A stretch of DNA of 64,000 nucleotides from Microbacterium pseudoresistens (GTDB taxonomy: Bacteria > Actinomycetota > Actinomycetes > Actinomycetales > Microbacteriaceae), in assembly GCF_013409745.1 (NCBI RefSeq), contig NZ_JACCBH010000001.1, positions 372,001-436,000 on the forward strand, given 5' to 3'. The notes beneath the pieces are model-generated. The model searched no databases, was not told where the DNA came from, and saw nothing but the letters and a program-made list of their open reading frames with translations. Positions 51,155 to 63,630 of this stretch are shown piece by piece (positions within the stretch are counted from its first letter, which is position 1; each line of letters starts with the position of its first letter). The translations under genes and the position numbers were made by a program.

Positions 51155-51976
51155 TCAGCCCGCGTTGGCGGGGAGCCAGACCGAAGGGTCGACGATGCCG
51201 CCGTTGATGTGCACCTCGAAGTGCAGGTGGGTGCCGAAGGCATGACCCGTCTCGCCGACGAGACCGATCATCTGCCCGGCCTGCACGTACTCGCCTTCAG
51301 ACACCATGCGCGAACCGTAGATCATGTGTCCGTAGACGGTAGTCACCGGTGTGCCCGCGATGGTGTGATCGATCACGATGCCGACGCCGTAGCCGCCGTA
51401 GTTCTCGCTGGAGACGCGCACATACCCGGCAGCGGCCGCGTAGATCGGGGTTCCGCCGGGGGCGAGCATGTCCCAGCCCTCGTGGTTGCGTCCCGCACCG
51501 GGCGTCTCGCCCGAGGTGAACGAGCCGGGGATCAGCGGCCAGCGCACCTCGCCGGAGCCCGGCGAGACCATGCTGAGGTCGAGCCCGGCCGGCCATCCGC
51601 CGCCGGAGTTCTCGGCGAGAGAGGCGGCGCGCGCGGCAGCCGCCGCTTCCGCCTTGGCCTTCTCGATCTCTTCCGGCGTCGTCGCCGTGAACTCTTCGCG
51701 TTCGGAGGATGCGGCGGTCGCCTCGGAGGCGACGACGACCGACTGCGAGTTGTCGGCCGCGAGCTGGTGCATGGTCGTGGCGGCGGCGCCCTGCGGAGCG
51801 GCGCCGCTGGCGAATGCGGGCAGAGCGATCGCCGTGACGAGGGCGCCGACGGCGCCGAAGATCGCGATCGAGCGGATCGGCTTGACCGCCGAACGAGAGC
51901 GCTTGCTGCCGCTGGAGCGGGGTGCCGGGGAGAGCTCTTCTGTTTTCGTGCCGGTCTTGTCGATCTCTGCAGCCAA
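51155..51976 (-). CDS. M23 (LytM) family peptidoglycan endopeptidase, membrane-anchored
   Basis: This 273-residue protein has a basic, Ser-rich cytoplasmic N-terminus, one membrane segment (SIAIFGAVGALVTAIALPAFAS), an Ala-rich helical linker (EEIEKAKAEAAAAARAASLA) and a C-terminal LytM domain with NHEGWDM and HLHFEVH, which supply the zinc ligands. It cleaves peptidoglycan cross-links outside the membrane. The TTG at 51976 was chosen because GGAGGA lies six bases upstream; an in-frame GTG at 52174 would add 66 residues with no protein-like character, over what looks like a leader region. Confidence 0.85.
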   Translation of the reverse strand: MAAEIDKTGTKTEELSPAPRSSGSKRSRSAVKPIRSIAIFGAVGALVTAIALPAFASGAAPQGAAATTMHQLAADNSQSVVVASEATAASSEREEFTATTPEEIEKAKAEAAAAARAASLAENSGGGWPAGLDLSMVSPGSGEVRWPLIPGSFTSGETPGAGRNHEGWDMLAPGGTPIYAAAAGYVRVSSENYGGYGVGIVIDHTIAGTPVTTVYGHMIYGSRMVSEGEYVQAGQMIGLVGETGHAFGTHLHFEVHINGGIVDPSVWLPANAG

Positions 51977-54139
<2,163 letters not shown>

Positions 54140-54148
54140 GCGCCGCCG

Positions 54149-54742
54149 TCAGTCTTCGTTCGGCTCTTCGTTCGCCGAGTCAGCGTCGGTCGGCTCGCCT
54201 TCCGCGGCGTCGTCGTCCTCCCGATCGTCGTCGGACGCGTCCGCAGGCTCATCGTCCGCAGGCTCCGAGTCATCGAGCTCGTCGATGTCGACGCCGTCGA
54301 GGTCTCCCGCGTGCAGCAGATCGCCGACCTCGTGTTCGTCGTCGTCATCGTCGTCGTCAAGACCGGCGGCGGTATCCGCGTCGGCCGCCGTCTCCTCCGC
54401 GGAGGCGCGCTCGGCGAGCTCGGCCTGATGCGCGCGGTACTCGGCCAGTCGCTCCGCCCACGGCACCCAGTCGGGGGCGACCAGGGCGCCTTCCCCGGGA
54501 AGAAGCTCGACCTCGAGCACGGTCGGATCGGCGTCATCGACGCGGGCCACGGTGACCGTCCAGAACCAGCCCGGATATCCCGGCAGGCGGTTCTCGAACC
54601 GCAACGACACGGACCCGTCGTCTTCGACGGCGTGCCCCGCCGCGGGACCGACGGTGGCCGCCGGAGTGATCTCGTGCAACGCGGCGAGCGCGAGCTCGCG
54701 TGCTCCCACGAGCCGCTCGTCGGGCTCAGGCGTCGAAGTCAT
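54149..54742 (-). CDS. DUF3027 family protein with very acidic tail
   Basis: This 197-residue protein has a structured first half (RFENRLPGYPGWFWTVTVAR, GALVAPDWVPWAERLAEYRA) that matches the actinobacterial DUF3027 family. The second half is almost only Asp, Glu, Ala and Ser, including seven consecutive Asp. The function is unknown. Its start overlaps the cold-shock gene upstream by 17 bases, so the two are coupled, an order commonly kept in this group of bacteria. Confidence 0.85.
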   Translation of the reverse strand: MTSTPEPDERLVGARELALAALHEITPAATVGPAAGHAVEDDGSVSLRFENRLPGYPGWFWTVTVARVDDADPTVLEVELLPGEGALVAPDWVPWAERLAEYRAHQAELAERASAEETAADADTAAGLDDDDDDDEHEVGDLLHAGDLDGVDIDELDDSEPADDEPADASDDDREDDDAAEGEPTDADSANEEPNED

Positions 54743-55106
54743 CCGCGACCTTCCGCAGCATCGCCGCGATCTTGCGCCCGTGGGCGGCCGAAGGGTAGCG
54801 GCGGCGACGCAGGTCTGCGCCGACCCCGTCGAGCAGCTTGACGAGGTCTTCCACGATCACGGCCATGTCATCGGCCGGGGTGCGCTTCGCCTTCGACAGG
54901 CTCGGCGGTGCCTCCAGCACGCGAACAGACAGCGCCTGCGGACCGCGGCGACCGTCGGCGATGCCGAACTCGAGGCGGGTGCCCGCCTTGACGCTCGTCC
55001 CCTCGGGAAGGGCCGTGGCGTGCAGGAAGACGTCCTGGCCGTCATCGGAGGCGATGAAGCCGAACCCCTTCTCGTCGTCGTAGAACCTGACCTTGCCGCT
55101 GGGCAT
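54726..55106 (-). CDS. Cold-shock domain protein with C-terminal extension
   Basis: This 126-residue protein begins with a cold-shock domain (PSGKVRFYDDEKGFGFIASD, then DVFLHATALP) containing the RNP1 KGFGFI and RNP2 DVFLH motifs for single-stranded nucleic acid binding. A helical extension of about 60 residues follows (DDMAVIVEDLVKLLDGVGAD). It is longer than the 67-residue CspA type and belongs to the actinobacterial CspB-like form with extension. Confidence 0.92.
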   Translation of the reverse strand: MPSGKVRFYDDEKGFGFIASDDGQDVFLHATALPEGTSVKAGTRLEFGIADGRRGPQALSVRVLEAPPSLSKAKRTPADDMAVIVEDLVKLLDGVGADLRRRRYPSAAHGRKIAAMLRKVADDFDA

Positions 55107-55218
55107 GGGACAACCTCACTGATGCTGCGCCGGGCCGTACCGCCCGGGGATGGGATGCGCGGACGGGTGCATCCGCACCCTCCAGCCTACCGGTCGGCAA
55201 GCGAGTAGGCTGAGACGG

Positions 55219-55494
55219 ATGTCCGCTCCTGAACGCCCCGCCGATCCGCCTGTGCGCGCGATCGATCGCGTTCTCGCCTTCACCGCCCTCGGCCTTGCCG
55301 CCGCATCAGTGATCTGCTTCTTCGCGATCATCATCGGCACGGCCGTCGGCATGGCCCAGACCGACTTCGGCGGCGGGGTGTGGCCCGTCGTCGCGGCGAT
55401 CCCGCTCTGGGGCCTTCCCCTCGCGCTGGCGATGATCATCGCGCTGCTCGTGATGAGCTTCGTGCGGAAGGGGCGCGCGGCCCGTCGCTCCTGA
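55219..55494 (+). CDS. Small two-helix membrane protein
   Basis: This 91-residue protein has two membrane segments (VLAFTALGLAAASVICFFAI, AIPLWGLPLALAMIIALLVM) and a basic C-terminus (RKGRAARRS). TAGGCT lies eight bases before the ATG. Proteins of this layout are common next to the helicase-associated gene in Microbacteriaceae; the function is unknown. Confidence 0.65.
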   Translation: MSAPERPADPPVRAIDRVLAFTALGLAAASVICFFAIIIGTAVGMAQTDFGGGVWPVVAAIPLWGLPLALAMIIALLVMSFVRKGRAARRS

Positions 55495-55512
55495 CGCCCG
55501 CACCGATCGGAT

Positions 55513-57231
55513 ATGAGCAGTCACGCCCGTGCTCTCGCCGAGATCCTGGCCGCGCGCCGCGACGACGAGCTCGCGGCGCTGCTGGATCGGCGCGGTGTGC
55601 GTGCGGATGCGGACTGGCACGACTTCTTCGATGCGGCCGAGGCGCTGCTGGATCCCGCATCCGTCGCCCGCGTGCTCCCGACGCTCTCGTCCGCCGAGGC
55701 CGAGGCACTGATCCTCGCCGGCACGCGCCCCGAGGGCGCAGGCGGCGACCGCGCAGCACTCGATGCGCTCGCCCTGCTGGCCGCCGACGGCGTGCCGTTC
55801 CCCTCCGTCAGCGCGGCTCTCGCCGGCCGGCGACCGGTGCGTCCCTCCCGCGCGCCCGCCGACACGGCGACGCTCGACGACGCCTCCGCAGCCCGTGCGG
55901 CCGAACGCGCCTTCACGTCGGTGCGCGCCATCGCGGACGTGCTCCTGCTCGCCAAGGACGCCCCTTACGCACTCCTGGCCAGTGGCGCGGTGGGGATGTC
56001 CGAGAAGCGGCGGGCCATCGAGCACGGCCTGCCCGATGACACCGACCTGCTCGACGATCTGTTCGCCATCGCCGTCGCCGCACGGCTGCTGCGACCTGTC
56101 GAGCGTACCCTGCGGCTGACCACCGACGGCGAGCACTGGCTGCACCTTCCCGGCATCGAGCGATGGACGGTGCTGGCCGATGCCTTCCGCGATGCGCTCC
56201 CGGCCGGAGTGCGCGCGCCCGAGGGCGGATGGATCCCCGTGGGATCGTGGGCGTCGGCGCATCCGTGGGACGACCGATGGCCGCAGACGGTCGACGACCT
56301 GCAGCGTCGTGCCGCGCTGCTCGGGCTCGTCGCCGACGGGCGGACCACGCCGTGGTCAGTGCCGCTCGCCGCGGGCGGATCGGCGGATGCCGCAGCCCTC
56401 GCCGCCCTGTTGCCCGCCGAGGTCGACCGCATCTTTCTGCAGAACGACCTCACGGCGATCGCTCCCGGCCCGCTGCTGCCATCGCTGGATCTGCGGCTGC
56501 GACTGCTCGCCCGCCGCGAATCCGCGTCGCAGGCGTCTTCTTACCGCTTCACGGCCGACGGCGTCGCCGCAGCATTCGCCGCGGGAGAGACCGAGGACTC
56601 GGTGATCGCGTTCCTCGACGAGATCTCGCTGACCGATGTTCCCCAGCCGCTGCGCTATCTCGTGGGGCAGGCCGCGCAGCGCCACGGTGTGGTGACGGTG
56701 CGCACCCAGAACGGCACGACGCGCGTCGAGTCGTCGGATCCGCATGTGCTGCAGGCGATCGGCGTCGATCAGGCACTGCGCCCCCTGGGGCTCGTGGCCG
56801 ACGGCGACGCACTGGTGAGCCGCGTCGGGCGGGAGAGCGTGTTCTGGTCGCTGGCCGACGAGCACTACCCGGCCACCCTCCTGGACGCCGATGGAAGCGA
56901 GGAGCGCGCTGCCCGCACGGCGCTCGTCGACCCCGAACCCGCCGACGCGCCCGGCGACCGCTACGCGCCGCTCATCGCGCGCCTGCGCGACGCGCAGGGG
57001 CCGGATGCCGAGTCGGCATGGCTCGACCGCGAGCTCGACCACGCGGTACGCCACCGCGCCGTGCTCTCCGTGACGGTCGCCATGCCCGACGACACCTCTC
57101 GCGAACTCGTGCTCGAGGTCACCGGTCTCGGCGGGGGGCGCCTGCGCGGGCGGGATCGCGCCGCCGACGTCGAGCGCACGCTGCCCGTCACCAGCATCCG
57201 CACCGTGCGGCTGCTCGAAGACGAGGCCTGA
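55513..57231 (+). CDS. Helicase-associated domain protein (partner of XPB)
   Basis: This 572-residue protein is of the family annotated as XPB/Ssl2-like helicase C-terminal-domain protein (Helicase_C_3). It lacks helicase motifs but has winged-helix-rich architecture; landmarks are AEALILAGTRPEGAGGDRAA, EVDRIFLQNDLTAIAPGPLL, YRFTADGVAAAFAAGETEDS and YLVGQAAQRHGVVTVRTQNG. It sits 39 bases upstream of the XPB gene, an order that is strongly conserved in actinobacteria, so it probably acts with XPB in DNA repair or transcription-coupled work. Confidence 0.85.
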   Translation: MSSHARALAEILAARRDDELAALLDRRGVRADADWHDFFDAAEALLDPASVARVLPTLSSAEAEALILAGTRPEGAGGDRAALDALALLAADGVPFPSVSAALAGRRPVRPSRAPADTATLDDASAARAAERAFTSVRAIADVLLLAKDAPYALLASGAVGMSEKRRAIEHGLPDDTDLLDDLFAIAVAARLLRPVERTLRLTTDGEHWLHLPGIERWTVLADAFRDALPAGVRAPEGGWIPVGSWASAHPWDDRWPQTVDDLQRRAALLGLVADGRTTPWSVPLAAGGSADAAALAALLPAEVDRIFLQNDLTAIAPGPLLPSLDLRLRLLARRESASQASSYRFTADGVAAAFAAGETEDSVIAFLDEISLTDVPQPLRYLVGQAAQRHGVVTVRTQNGTTRVESSDPHVLQAIGVDQALRPLGLVADGDALVSRVGRESVFWSLADEHYPATLLDADGSEERAARTALVDPEPADAPGDRYAPLIARLRDAQGPDAESAWLDRELDHAVRHRAVLSVTVAMPDDTSRELVLEVTGLGGGRLRGRDRAADVERTLPVTSIRTVRLLEDEA

Positions 57232-57270
57232 CCGCGCCGCGCACGGGGTGCGGCGGTAGAATGGACGGCT

Positions 57271-58911
57271 ATGTCTGATGGCCCCTTGATCGTTCAGAGC
57301 GATCGCACCGTCCTGCTCGAGGTCGCTCACGCCGACGCCGAGGCCGCCCGCCACGAGCTGGCGATCTTCGCCGAGCTCGAACGCGCCCCGGAGCACATCC
57401 ACACGTACCGCATCACCCGGCTCGGACTGTGGAACGCGCGGGCGGCCGGTCACACCGCCGACGACATGCTCGACACTCTCGACCGCTGGTCGCGCTTCCC
57501 CGTGCCGCCGTCGGTGGCGACAGACATCCGTGAGACCGTGCAGCGATACGGACGCATCGTCATCGAGCGCGATGACGAGGGCACCCTCGTCCTGCGCTCC
57601 GACGACCCCGCGATCCTCACCCAGGTGGCCGGCAGCAAGCGCATCCAACCGCTGCTCATCGGCCATCCCGCGCCCGATCGGCACGTCATCGACGCCTGGG
57701 CGCGAGGGCAGATCAAACAGGAGCTGCTGAAGATCGGCTGGCCCGCCGAGGATCTCGCCGGCTACACGCCGGGCACCCCGCACGAGATCGAACTCGCCGA
57801 GGACGGCTGGCAGCTGCGCCCGTACCAGCAGCAGGCCGTCGACGCCTTCGTGAAAGACGGCTCCGGCGTAGTCGTACTGCCCTGCGGCGCCGGCAAGACG
57901 ATCGTCGGCGCCGCCGCCATGGCCGCCACCGGCACCACCACGCTCATCCTCGTGACCAACACCGTCTCGGCCCGCCAGTGGCGCGACGAACTGCTCACCC
58001 GCACGAGCCTCACGGAGGACGAGATCGGCGAGTACTCCGGGCAGGTCAAGGAGGTCAAGCCGGTCACGATCGCGACCTACCAGATCCTCACCGCGAAGAG
58101 GAAGGGCCAGTACGCCCACCTGTCGCTGCTCGACGAGATGGACTGGGGCCTGGTGGTCTACGACGAGGTGCACCTGCTGCCCGCGCCCGTGTTCAAGCTC
58201 ACCGCCGACCTGCAGGCGCGCCGGCGCATCGGCCTGACCGCCACGCTCGTGCGCGAGGACGGCCGTGAGGGCGACGTGTTCAGCCTCATCGGGCCCAAGC
58301 GCTTCGATGCGCCGTGGAAGCAGATCGAGGCGCAGGGCTTCATCTCGCCCGCGGCGTGCTACGAGGTGCGAGTGGATCTGCCGCCGAGCGACCGCCTCGA
58401 ATACGCCGCGGCCACCGACGACGAGCGTTACCGGCTCGCCGCCTCCGCCCCGGCGAAGATCGCCGCCGTGCGCGAGCTCATCGCCAAGCACCCCGGCGAG
58501 CGCATCCTCGTGATCGGTCAGTACCTGGATCAGCTCGACACGCTCTCGGATGCGCTGAACGCCCCGCAGATCACCGGCGCCACACCCGTCGACGAGCGCG
58601 AGGAGCTGTACCGCCGGTTCCGTGAGGGCGAGATCTCGCTGCTCGTCGTCTCGAAGGTGGCGAACTTCTCCGTCGACCTGCCCGAGGCTTCCGTCGCCAT
58701 CCAGGTCTCCGGGTCGTTCGGGTCCCGGCAGGAGGAGGCGCAGCGTCTGGGGCGCCTCCTGCGGCCGAAGCAGTCGGATCACACGGCGAGCTTCTACACA
58801 CTCGTCGCCCGCGACACGGTCGATCAGGACTACGCCCAGAACCGCCAGCGGTTCCTCGCCGAGCAGGGCTACAGCTACACCATCATGGACGCCCACGAGC
58901 TGGCCGCCTGA
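57271..58911 (+). CDS. DNA repair helicase XPB (SF2)
   Basis: This 546-residue SF2 translocase is bacterial XPB. It has an N-terminal damage-recognition-like domain, then Walker A VVLPCGAGKTIVGAAA, DEVH box WGLVVYDEVHLL, GLTATLVREDGREGD containing the RED motif, and motif VI GSRQEEAQRLGRLLRPKQ. The enzyme unwinds DNA 3' to 5'. TAGAAT eight bases before the ATG indicates a leaderless transcript. The partner gene is directly upstream. Confidence 0.95.
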   Translation: MSDGPLIVQSDRTVLLEVAHADAEAARHELAIFAELERAPEHIHTYRITRLGLWNARAAGHTADDMLDTLDRWSRFPVPPSVATDIRETVQRYGRIVIERDDEGTLVLRSDDPAILTQVAGSKRIQPLLIGHPAPDRHVIDAWARGQIKQELLKIGWPAEDLAGYTPGTPHEIELAEDGWQLRPYQQQAVDAFVKDGSGVVVLPCGAGKTIVGAAAMAATGTTTLILVTNTVSARQWRDELLTRTSLTEDEIGEYSGQVKEVKPVTIATYQILTAKRKGQYAHLSLLDEMDWGLVVYDEVHLLPAPVFKLTADLQARRRIGLTATLVREDGREGDVFSLIGPKRFDAPWKQIEAQGFISPAACYEVRVDLPPSDRLEYAAATDDERYRLAASAPAKIAAVRELIAKHPGERILVIGQYLDQLDTLSDALNAPQITGATPVDEREELYRRFREGEISLLVVSKVANFSVDLPEASVAIQVSGSFGSRQEEAQRLGRLLRPKQSDHTASFYTLVARDTVDQDYAQNRQRFLAEQGYSYTIMDAHELAA

Positions 58912-58988
58912 GCGTCCCGTCCGACGTGCGCAGGGAAGTTTCCCGCCGAATCCAGGACATGCATGGCTCGAGTCACCATAATGGGGGC

Positions 58989-59681
58989 ATGACTGATGCG
59001 CGCATCCTGGTCGTCGACGACGAGCCGAACATCCGTGACCTGCTCTCCGCGGGCCTCGGCTTCGCCGGATACTCGGTGAAGACCGTCGCCAACGGCGCCG
59101 CCACCATCTCGGCAGTCCTGGAAGAGGAGCCCGACCTCATCATCCTCGACGTCATGCTTCCCGACATGAACGGGTTCAGCGTCACCAAGCGACTGCGCGG
59201 TGCCGGATTCACCGCCCCGATCCTGTTCCTCACCGCCAAGGACGAGACCGAGGACAAGATCGAGGGCCTCAACGCCGGCGGCGACGACTACGTCACCAAG
59301 CCGTTCAGCCTCGACGAGATCGTCGCCCGCGTGCAGGCGATCCTGCGCCGCACCATGCAGGCCGACGAGGAGTCGGTGATCCGCGCCGGCGAGCTGTCGA
59401 TGGATCAGGACACGCACGACGTGTTCGTCGGCTCCGTCGCGATCGAGCTGAGCCCCACCGAGTTCAAGCTGCTGCGCTACCTCATGCTCAACCCCAACCG
59501 CGTGCTGTCGAAGGCGCAGATCCTCGACCACGTGTGGGAATACGACTTCAACGGCGACGCCGGAATCGTGGAGAGCTACATCTCGTACCTGCGGCGCAAG
59601 ATCGACCCGCACACCGACGAGCCGCTGATCCAGACCAAGCGCGGCTTCGGCTACATGCTCAAGGTGGGCAAGTCGGCCTGA
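58989..59681 (+). CDS. OmpR-family response regulator
   Basis: This 230-residue regulator has a receiver domain with the acidic pair in LVVDDEPNIRDLL, the phospho-acceptor Asp in LIILDVMLPDMNGF, FLTAKDE and the Lys in YVTKPFSLDE. A winged helix with LSPTEFKLLRYLMLNPNRVL and RRKIDPHTDEPLIQTKRGFG follows. CATAAT lies seven bases before the ATG. It ends one base before the kinase gene and forms a two-component pair; it resembles the TcrA/TrcR group. Confidence 0.94.
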   Translation: MTDARILVVDDEPNIRDLLSAGLGFAGYSVKTVANGAATISAVLEEEPDLIILDVMLPDMNGFSVTKRLRGAGFTAPILFLTAKDETEDKIEGLNAGGDDYVTKPFSLDEIVARVQAILRRTMQADEESVIRAGELSMDQDTHDVFVGSVAIELSPTEFKLLRYLMLNPNRVLSKAQILDHVWEYDFNGDAGIVESYISYLRRKIDPHTDEPLIQTKRGFGYMLKVGKSA

Positions 59682-59682
59682 C

Positions 59683-61407
59683 ATGGCACACAAGGCCGAC
59701 GGTGTCACCCGGTGGTGGCGCAGGATCAGCCTGCGCGCGAAGGTCACCGGGGTCACTGTCGGCGTGCTCGCGCTCGGCCTGATCGTCACCGGCATCGGCA
59801 CCGTGCCGATCCTGCGCAATTCTCTGCTGAGCAACATCGATGCGCAGCTGCCGTCGCTGCTGTCGACGAACCTCGCCGAGCGCTTCTTCACCGCATCCAC
59901 CGCCGACGGGCGACTCGTGTTCACGCCGCGCGAGGGCAGCCCGCGCGCCACCGACTACATCGTCGCGTTCTACGCGCCCGACGGCACGCCCATCGGGCAG
60001 GCCGGCGGGGCGATCGGCGCGCCGCGGCCCGTGTTCCCCGCGACGTACACGCTGCAGGAGGCCACCGACAACGTCGACGCCATCCCGATCCTGCTCGAGG
60101 CAGGCGACGGCGAGGTCTTCCATGCCGCCGTCGCACCGCAGGAGATCCAGGGCACCTACTACATCCAGCTCGTCGCCCTGCCCATCGAGGAGGCCGACCG
60201 GATCATCGCGACGTACTTCGGGGTGTTCACCACGATCGCCCTCATCACGATCCTCATCGCCGCGCTGCTGACGCGCGGCCTGGTCACGCTCACCTTCCGC
60301 CGCCTCGGGCAGGTGGAGTCCACCGCCATGTCGATCGCCGCGGGCGATTTCAGCCAGCGGCTCACCGACCTCGAGCCCACGACGGAGGTCGGCCGGCTCA
60401 ACTCCGCGATCAACACGATGCTCGACCGGGTCGACGCCTCGCTCGCCCAGCGCGACCGTTCGGTGCAGCAGATGCGCCGCTTCATCGGCGATGCCAGCCA
60501 CGAGTTGCGCACTCCGCTGGTGAGCGTGCGCGGATACGCGGAACTGTACCGGATGGGCGCGATCACCGGTGAGGAGGACACCGGCCGCGCGATGGACCGC
60601 ATCGAGAAGGAGGCGCTGCGGATGGGCGTGCTCGTCGAAGACCTGCTCGCGCTGGCCCGTCTCGACGAGCAGCGCGAGCTTTCGATCGCACCGCTCGATC
60701 TGCGTCCGCTCGCACAGGATGCCGCGCTCGATGTGCGTGCCGCGGCCCCGCAGCGCAGCGTGCGCGTGGTCGACACCACCGCCGATCCTGTCGCCGCGGC
60801 CCCGGCGCGCAACGACCGCGCCGGGCGAACGCCGAGCGCTTCAGCAGCAGAGACACGGCCGGCGAAGGGCCGCTCCCCGAGCCCGCTGTCCCGCCTGCGG
60901 CCGCCCTTCCGGCCCCGCGCCAAAGACGAGGCCGCCGTGCCCGAGATCGACTTCTCCGAGCCCGCTGTCGCCCCGGTGAGCACGCCGCCGATCGTACTGG
61001 GCGAGGAGAACAAGGTGCGCCAGGTCATTGCCAACCTGCTCGGCAACGCCCGCCGCTTCTCGCCGCCGGACTCGCCCATCGAGATCGAGGTCGGCGCCGA
61101 TCGGCACAAGGGCGTCGGGTGGTTCCGCATCGTGGATCACGGCGAGGGCGTGCCGGAGCAGATCCAGGAGCAGATCTTCCAGCGCTTCTGGCGTGCCGAC
61201 TCCTCGCGCACCAGAGAGACCGGAGGCTCTGGCCTGGGCCTGGCGATCGTCGCCTCGATCCTGCATGCCCTGAACGGATCGGTCGATGTGACCGAGACGC
61301 CCGGCGGCGGAGCGAGCTTCACCGTCTCGCTCCCCCTCGCACCGGCCCGGGCGACGCCGGAGCATCTGCTGCAGGACACGCAGCCGCTGCCGCGGCTGGA
61401 TGTCTGA
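59683..61407 (+). CDS. Sensor histidine kinase with long insertion before the N-box
   Basis: This 574-residue membrane kinase has a first membrane helix, an extracytoplasmic domain of about 130 residues, a second helix (FTTIALITILIAALLTRGLV), HAMP, and the dimerisation domain with the phospho-histidine His273 in DASHELRTPLVSVRGYAEL. The ATPase domain has N-box NLLGNARRFSP at about 450 and GGSGLGLAIVASI. Between the first ATPase strand (about 363) and the N-box (about 440) lie some 70 Ala/Pro/Arg-rich residues, longer than usual for this family. It signals to the regulator one base upstream. Confidence 0.92.
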   Translation: MAHKADGVTRWWRRISLRAKVTGVTVGVLALGLIVTGIGTVPILRNSLLSNIDAQLPSLLSTNLAERFFTASTADGRLVFTPREGSPRATDYIVAFYAPDGTPIGQAGGAIGAPRPVFPATYTLQEATDNVDAIPILLEAGDGEVFHAAVAPQEIQGTYYIQLVALPIEEADRIIATYFGVFTTIALITILIAALLTRGLVTLTFRRLGQVESTAMSIAAGDFSQRLTDLEPTTEVGRLNSAINTMLDRVDASLAQRDRSVQQMRRFIGDASHELRTPLVSVRGYAELYRMGAITGEEDTGRAMDRIEKEALRMGVLVEDLLALARLDEQRELSIAPLDLRPLAQDAALDVRAAAPQRSVRVVDTTADPVAAAPARNDRAGRTPSASAAETRPAKGRSPSPLSRLRPPFRPRAKDEAAVPEIDFSEPAVAPVSTPPIVLGEENKVRQVIANLLGNARRFSPPDSPIEIEVGADRHKGVGWFRIVDHGEGVPEQIQEQIFQRFWRADSSRTRETGGSGLGLAIVASILHALNGSVDVTETPGGGASFTVSLPLAPARATPEHLLQDTQPLPRLDV

Positions 61408-61530
61408 GCGGTTCTCCTCCCCAGTCGTGCACTCGTGGATCCTGTCCACCGGTCGTGCTTTTCGCGCCGTGCGCCGACCCGGCGATCCGTACCGTCGATG
61501 GCACACGATCCCTCCGGAAAGGAACACCCG
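61408..61530. other. Gap before the WXG100 gene
   Basis: 123 bases hold the promoter and ribosome site (GGAAAGGAA, about 61515-61523) of the WXG100 gene. No other gene is recognised. Confidence 0.4.
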
Positions 61531-61818
61531 ATGTCCACCTTCACCGTCGACACCGACGCCGTCTTCAGCACCACCACCGCGCTGCGCGCAACCGTCGAGC
61601 GTCTGCAGACCGAGTCCGCCACGCTGCGCGGTCAGCTCAGCACCCTGCAGAGCACGTGGACCGGCCACGCGGCCTCCTCGTTCCAGAACGCCGCCGAGCA
61701 GTGGCACGGCGCACAGGCGCACCTGGAGCAGGCTCTCGCGGCGATCAGCGAGGCGCTGCACCACGCCGGCCATCAGTACGTGCAGGCCGAGGACTACTCC
61801 GCGTCGCTGTTCCGCTGA
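61531..61818 (+). CDS. WXG100 family protein (ESAT-6-like)
   Basis: This 95-residue all-helical protein has the central turn STWTGHAASSFQ (Trp-x-Gly) between two amphipathic helices (ALRATVERLQTESATLRGQL, AQAHLEQALAAISEALHHAG). WXG100 proteins are secreted by ESX/type VII systems as dimers. No ESX machinery or partner gene is in the window, so it is an orphan here. The ATG at 61531 has a good ribosome site; a longer frame is not supported. Confidence 0.9.
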   Translation: MSTFTVDTDAVFSTTTALRATVERLQTESATLRGQLSTLQSTWTGHAASSFQNAAEQWHGAQAHLEQALAAISEALHHAGHQYVQAEDYSASLFR

Positions 61819-61852
61819 GTTCTGGTCATCCGGGCCGCCCCGCCCGCAGACA

Positions 61853-61890
61853 AGGAAGACCCCCGGCGAATGCACGCCGGGGGTCTTCCT
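61853..61890. terminator. Bidirectional terminator between WXG100 and groEL
   Basis: Arms 61853-61868 and 61875-61890 form a perfect 16-base stem around the loop AATGCA. It lies between converging genes and would stop both transcripts. Confidence 0.85.
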
Positions 61891-61900
61891 CTGGGGCTTG

Positions 61901-63584
<1,684 letters not shown>

Positions 63585-63630
63585 TGCCATTCTGGCACTC
63601 GACCCCTGCGAGTGCAAGCCGCCGGAATCG

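Noticed and set aside
56356..58896. A minus-strand open frame of 846 codons opposite the helicase-associated and XPB genes
   Set aside because: Antisense artefact; the plus strand carries Walker A, DEVH and motif VI.
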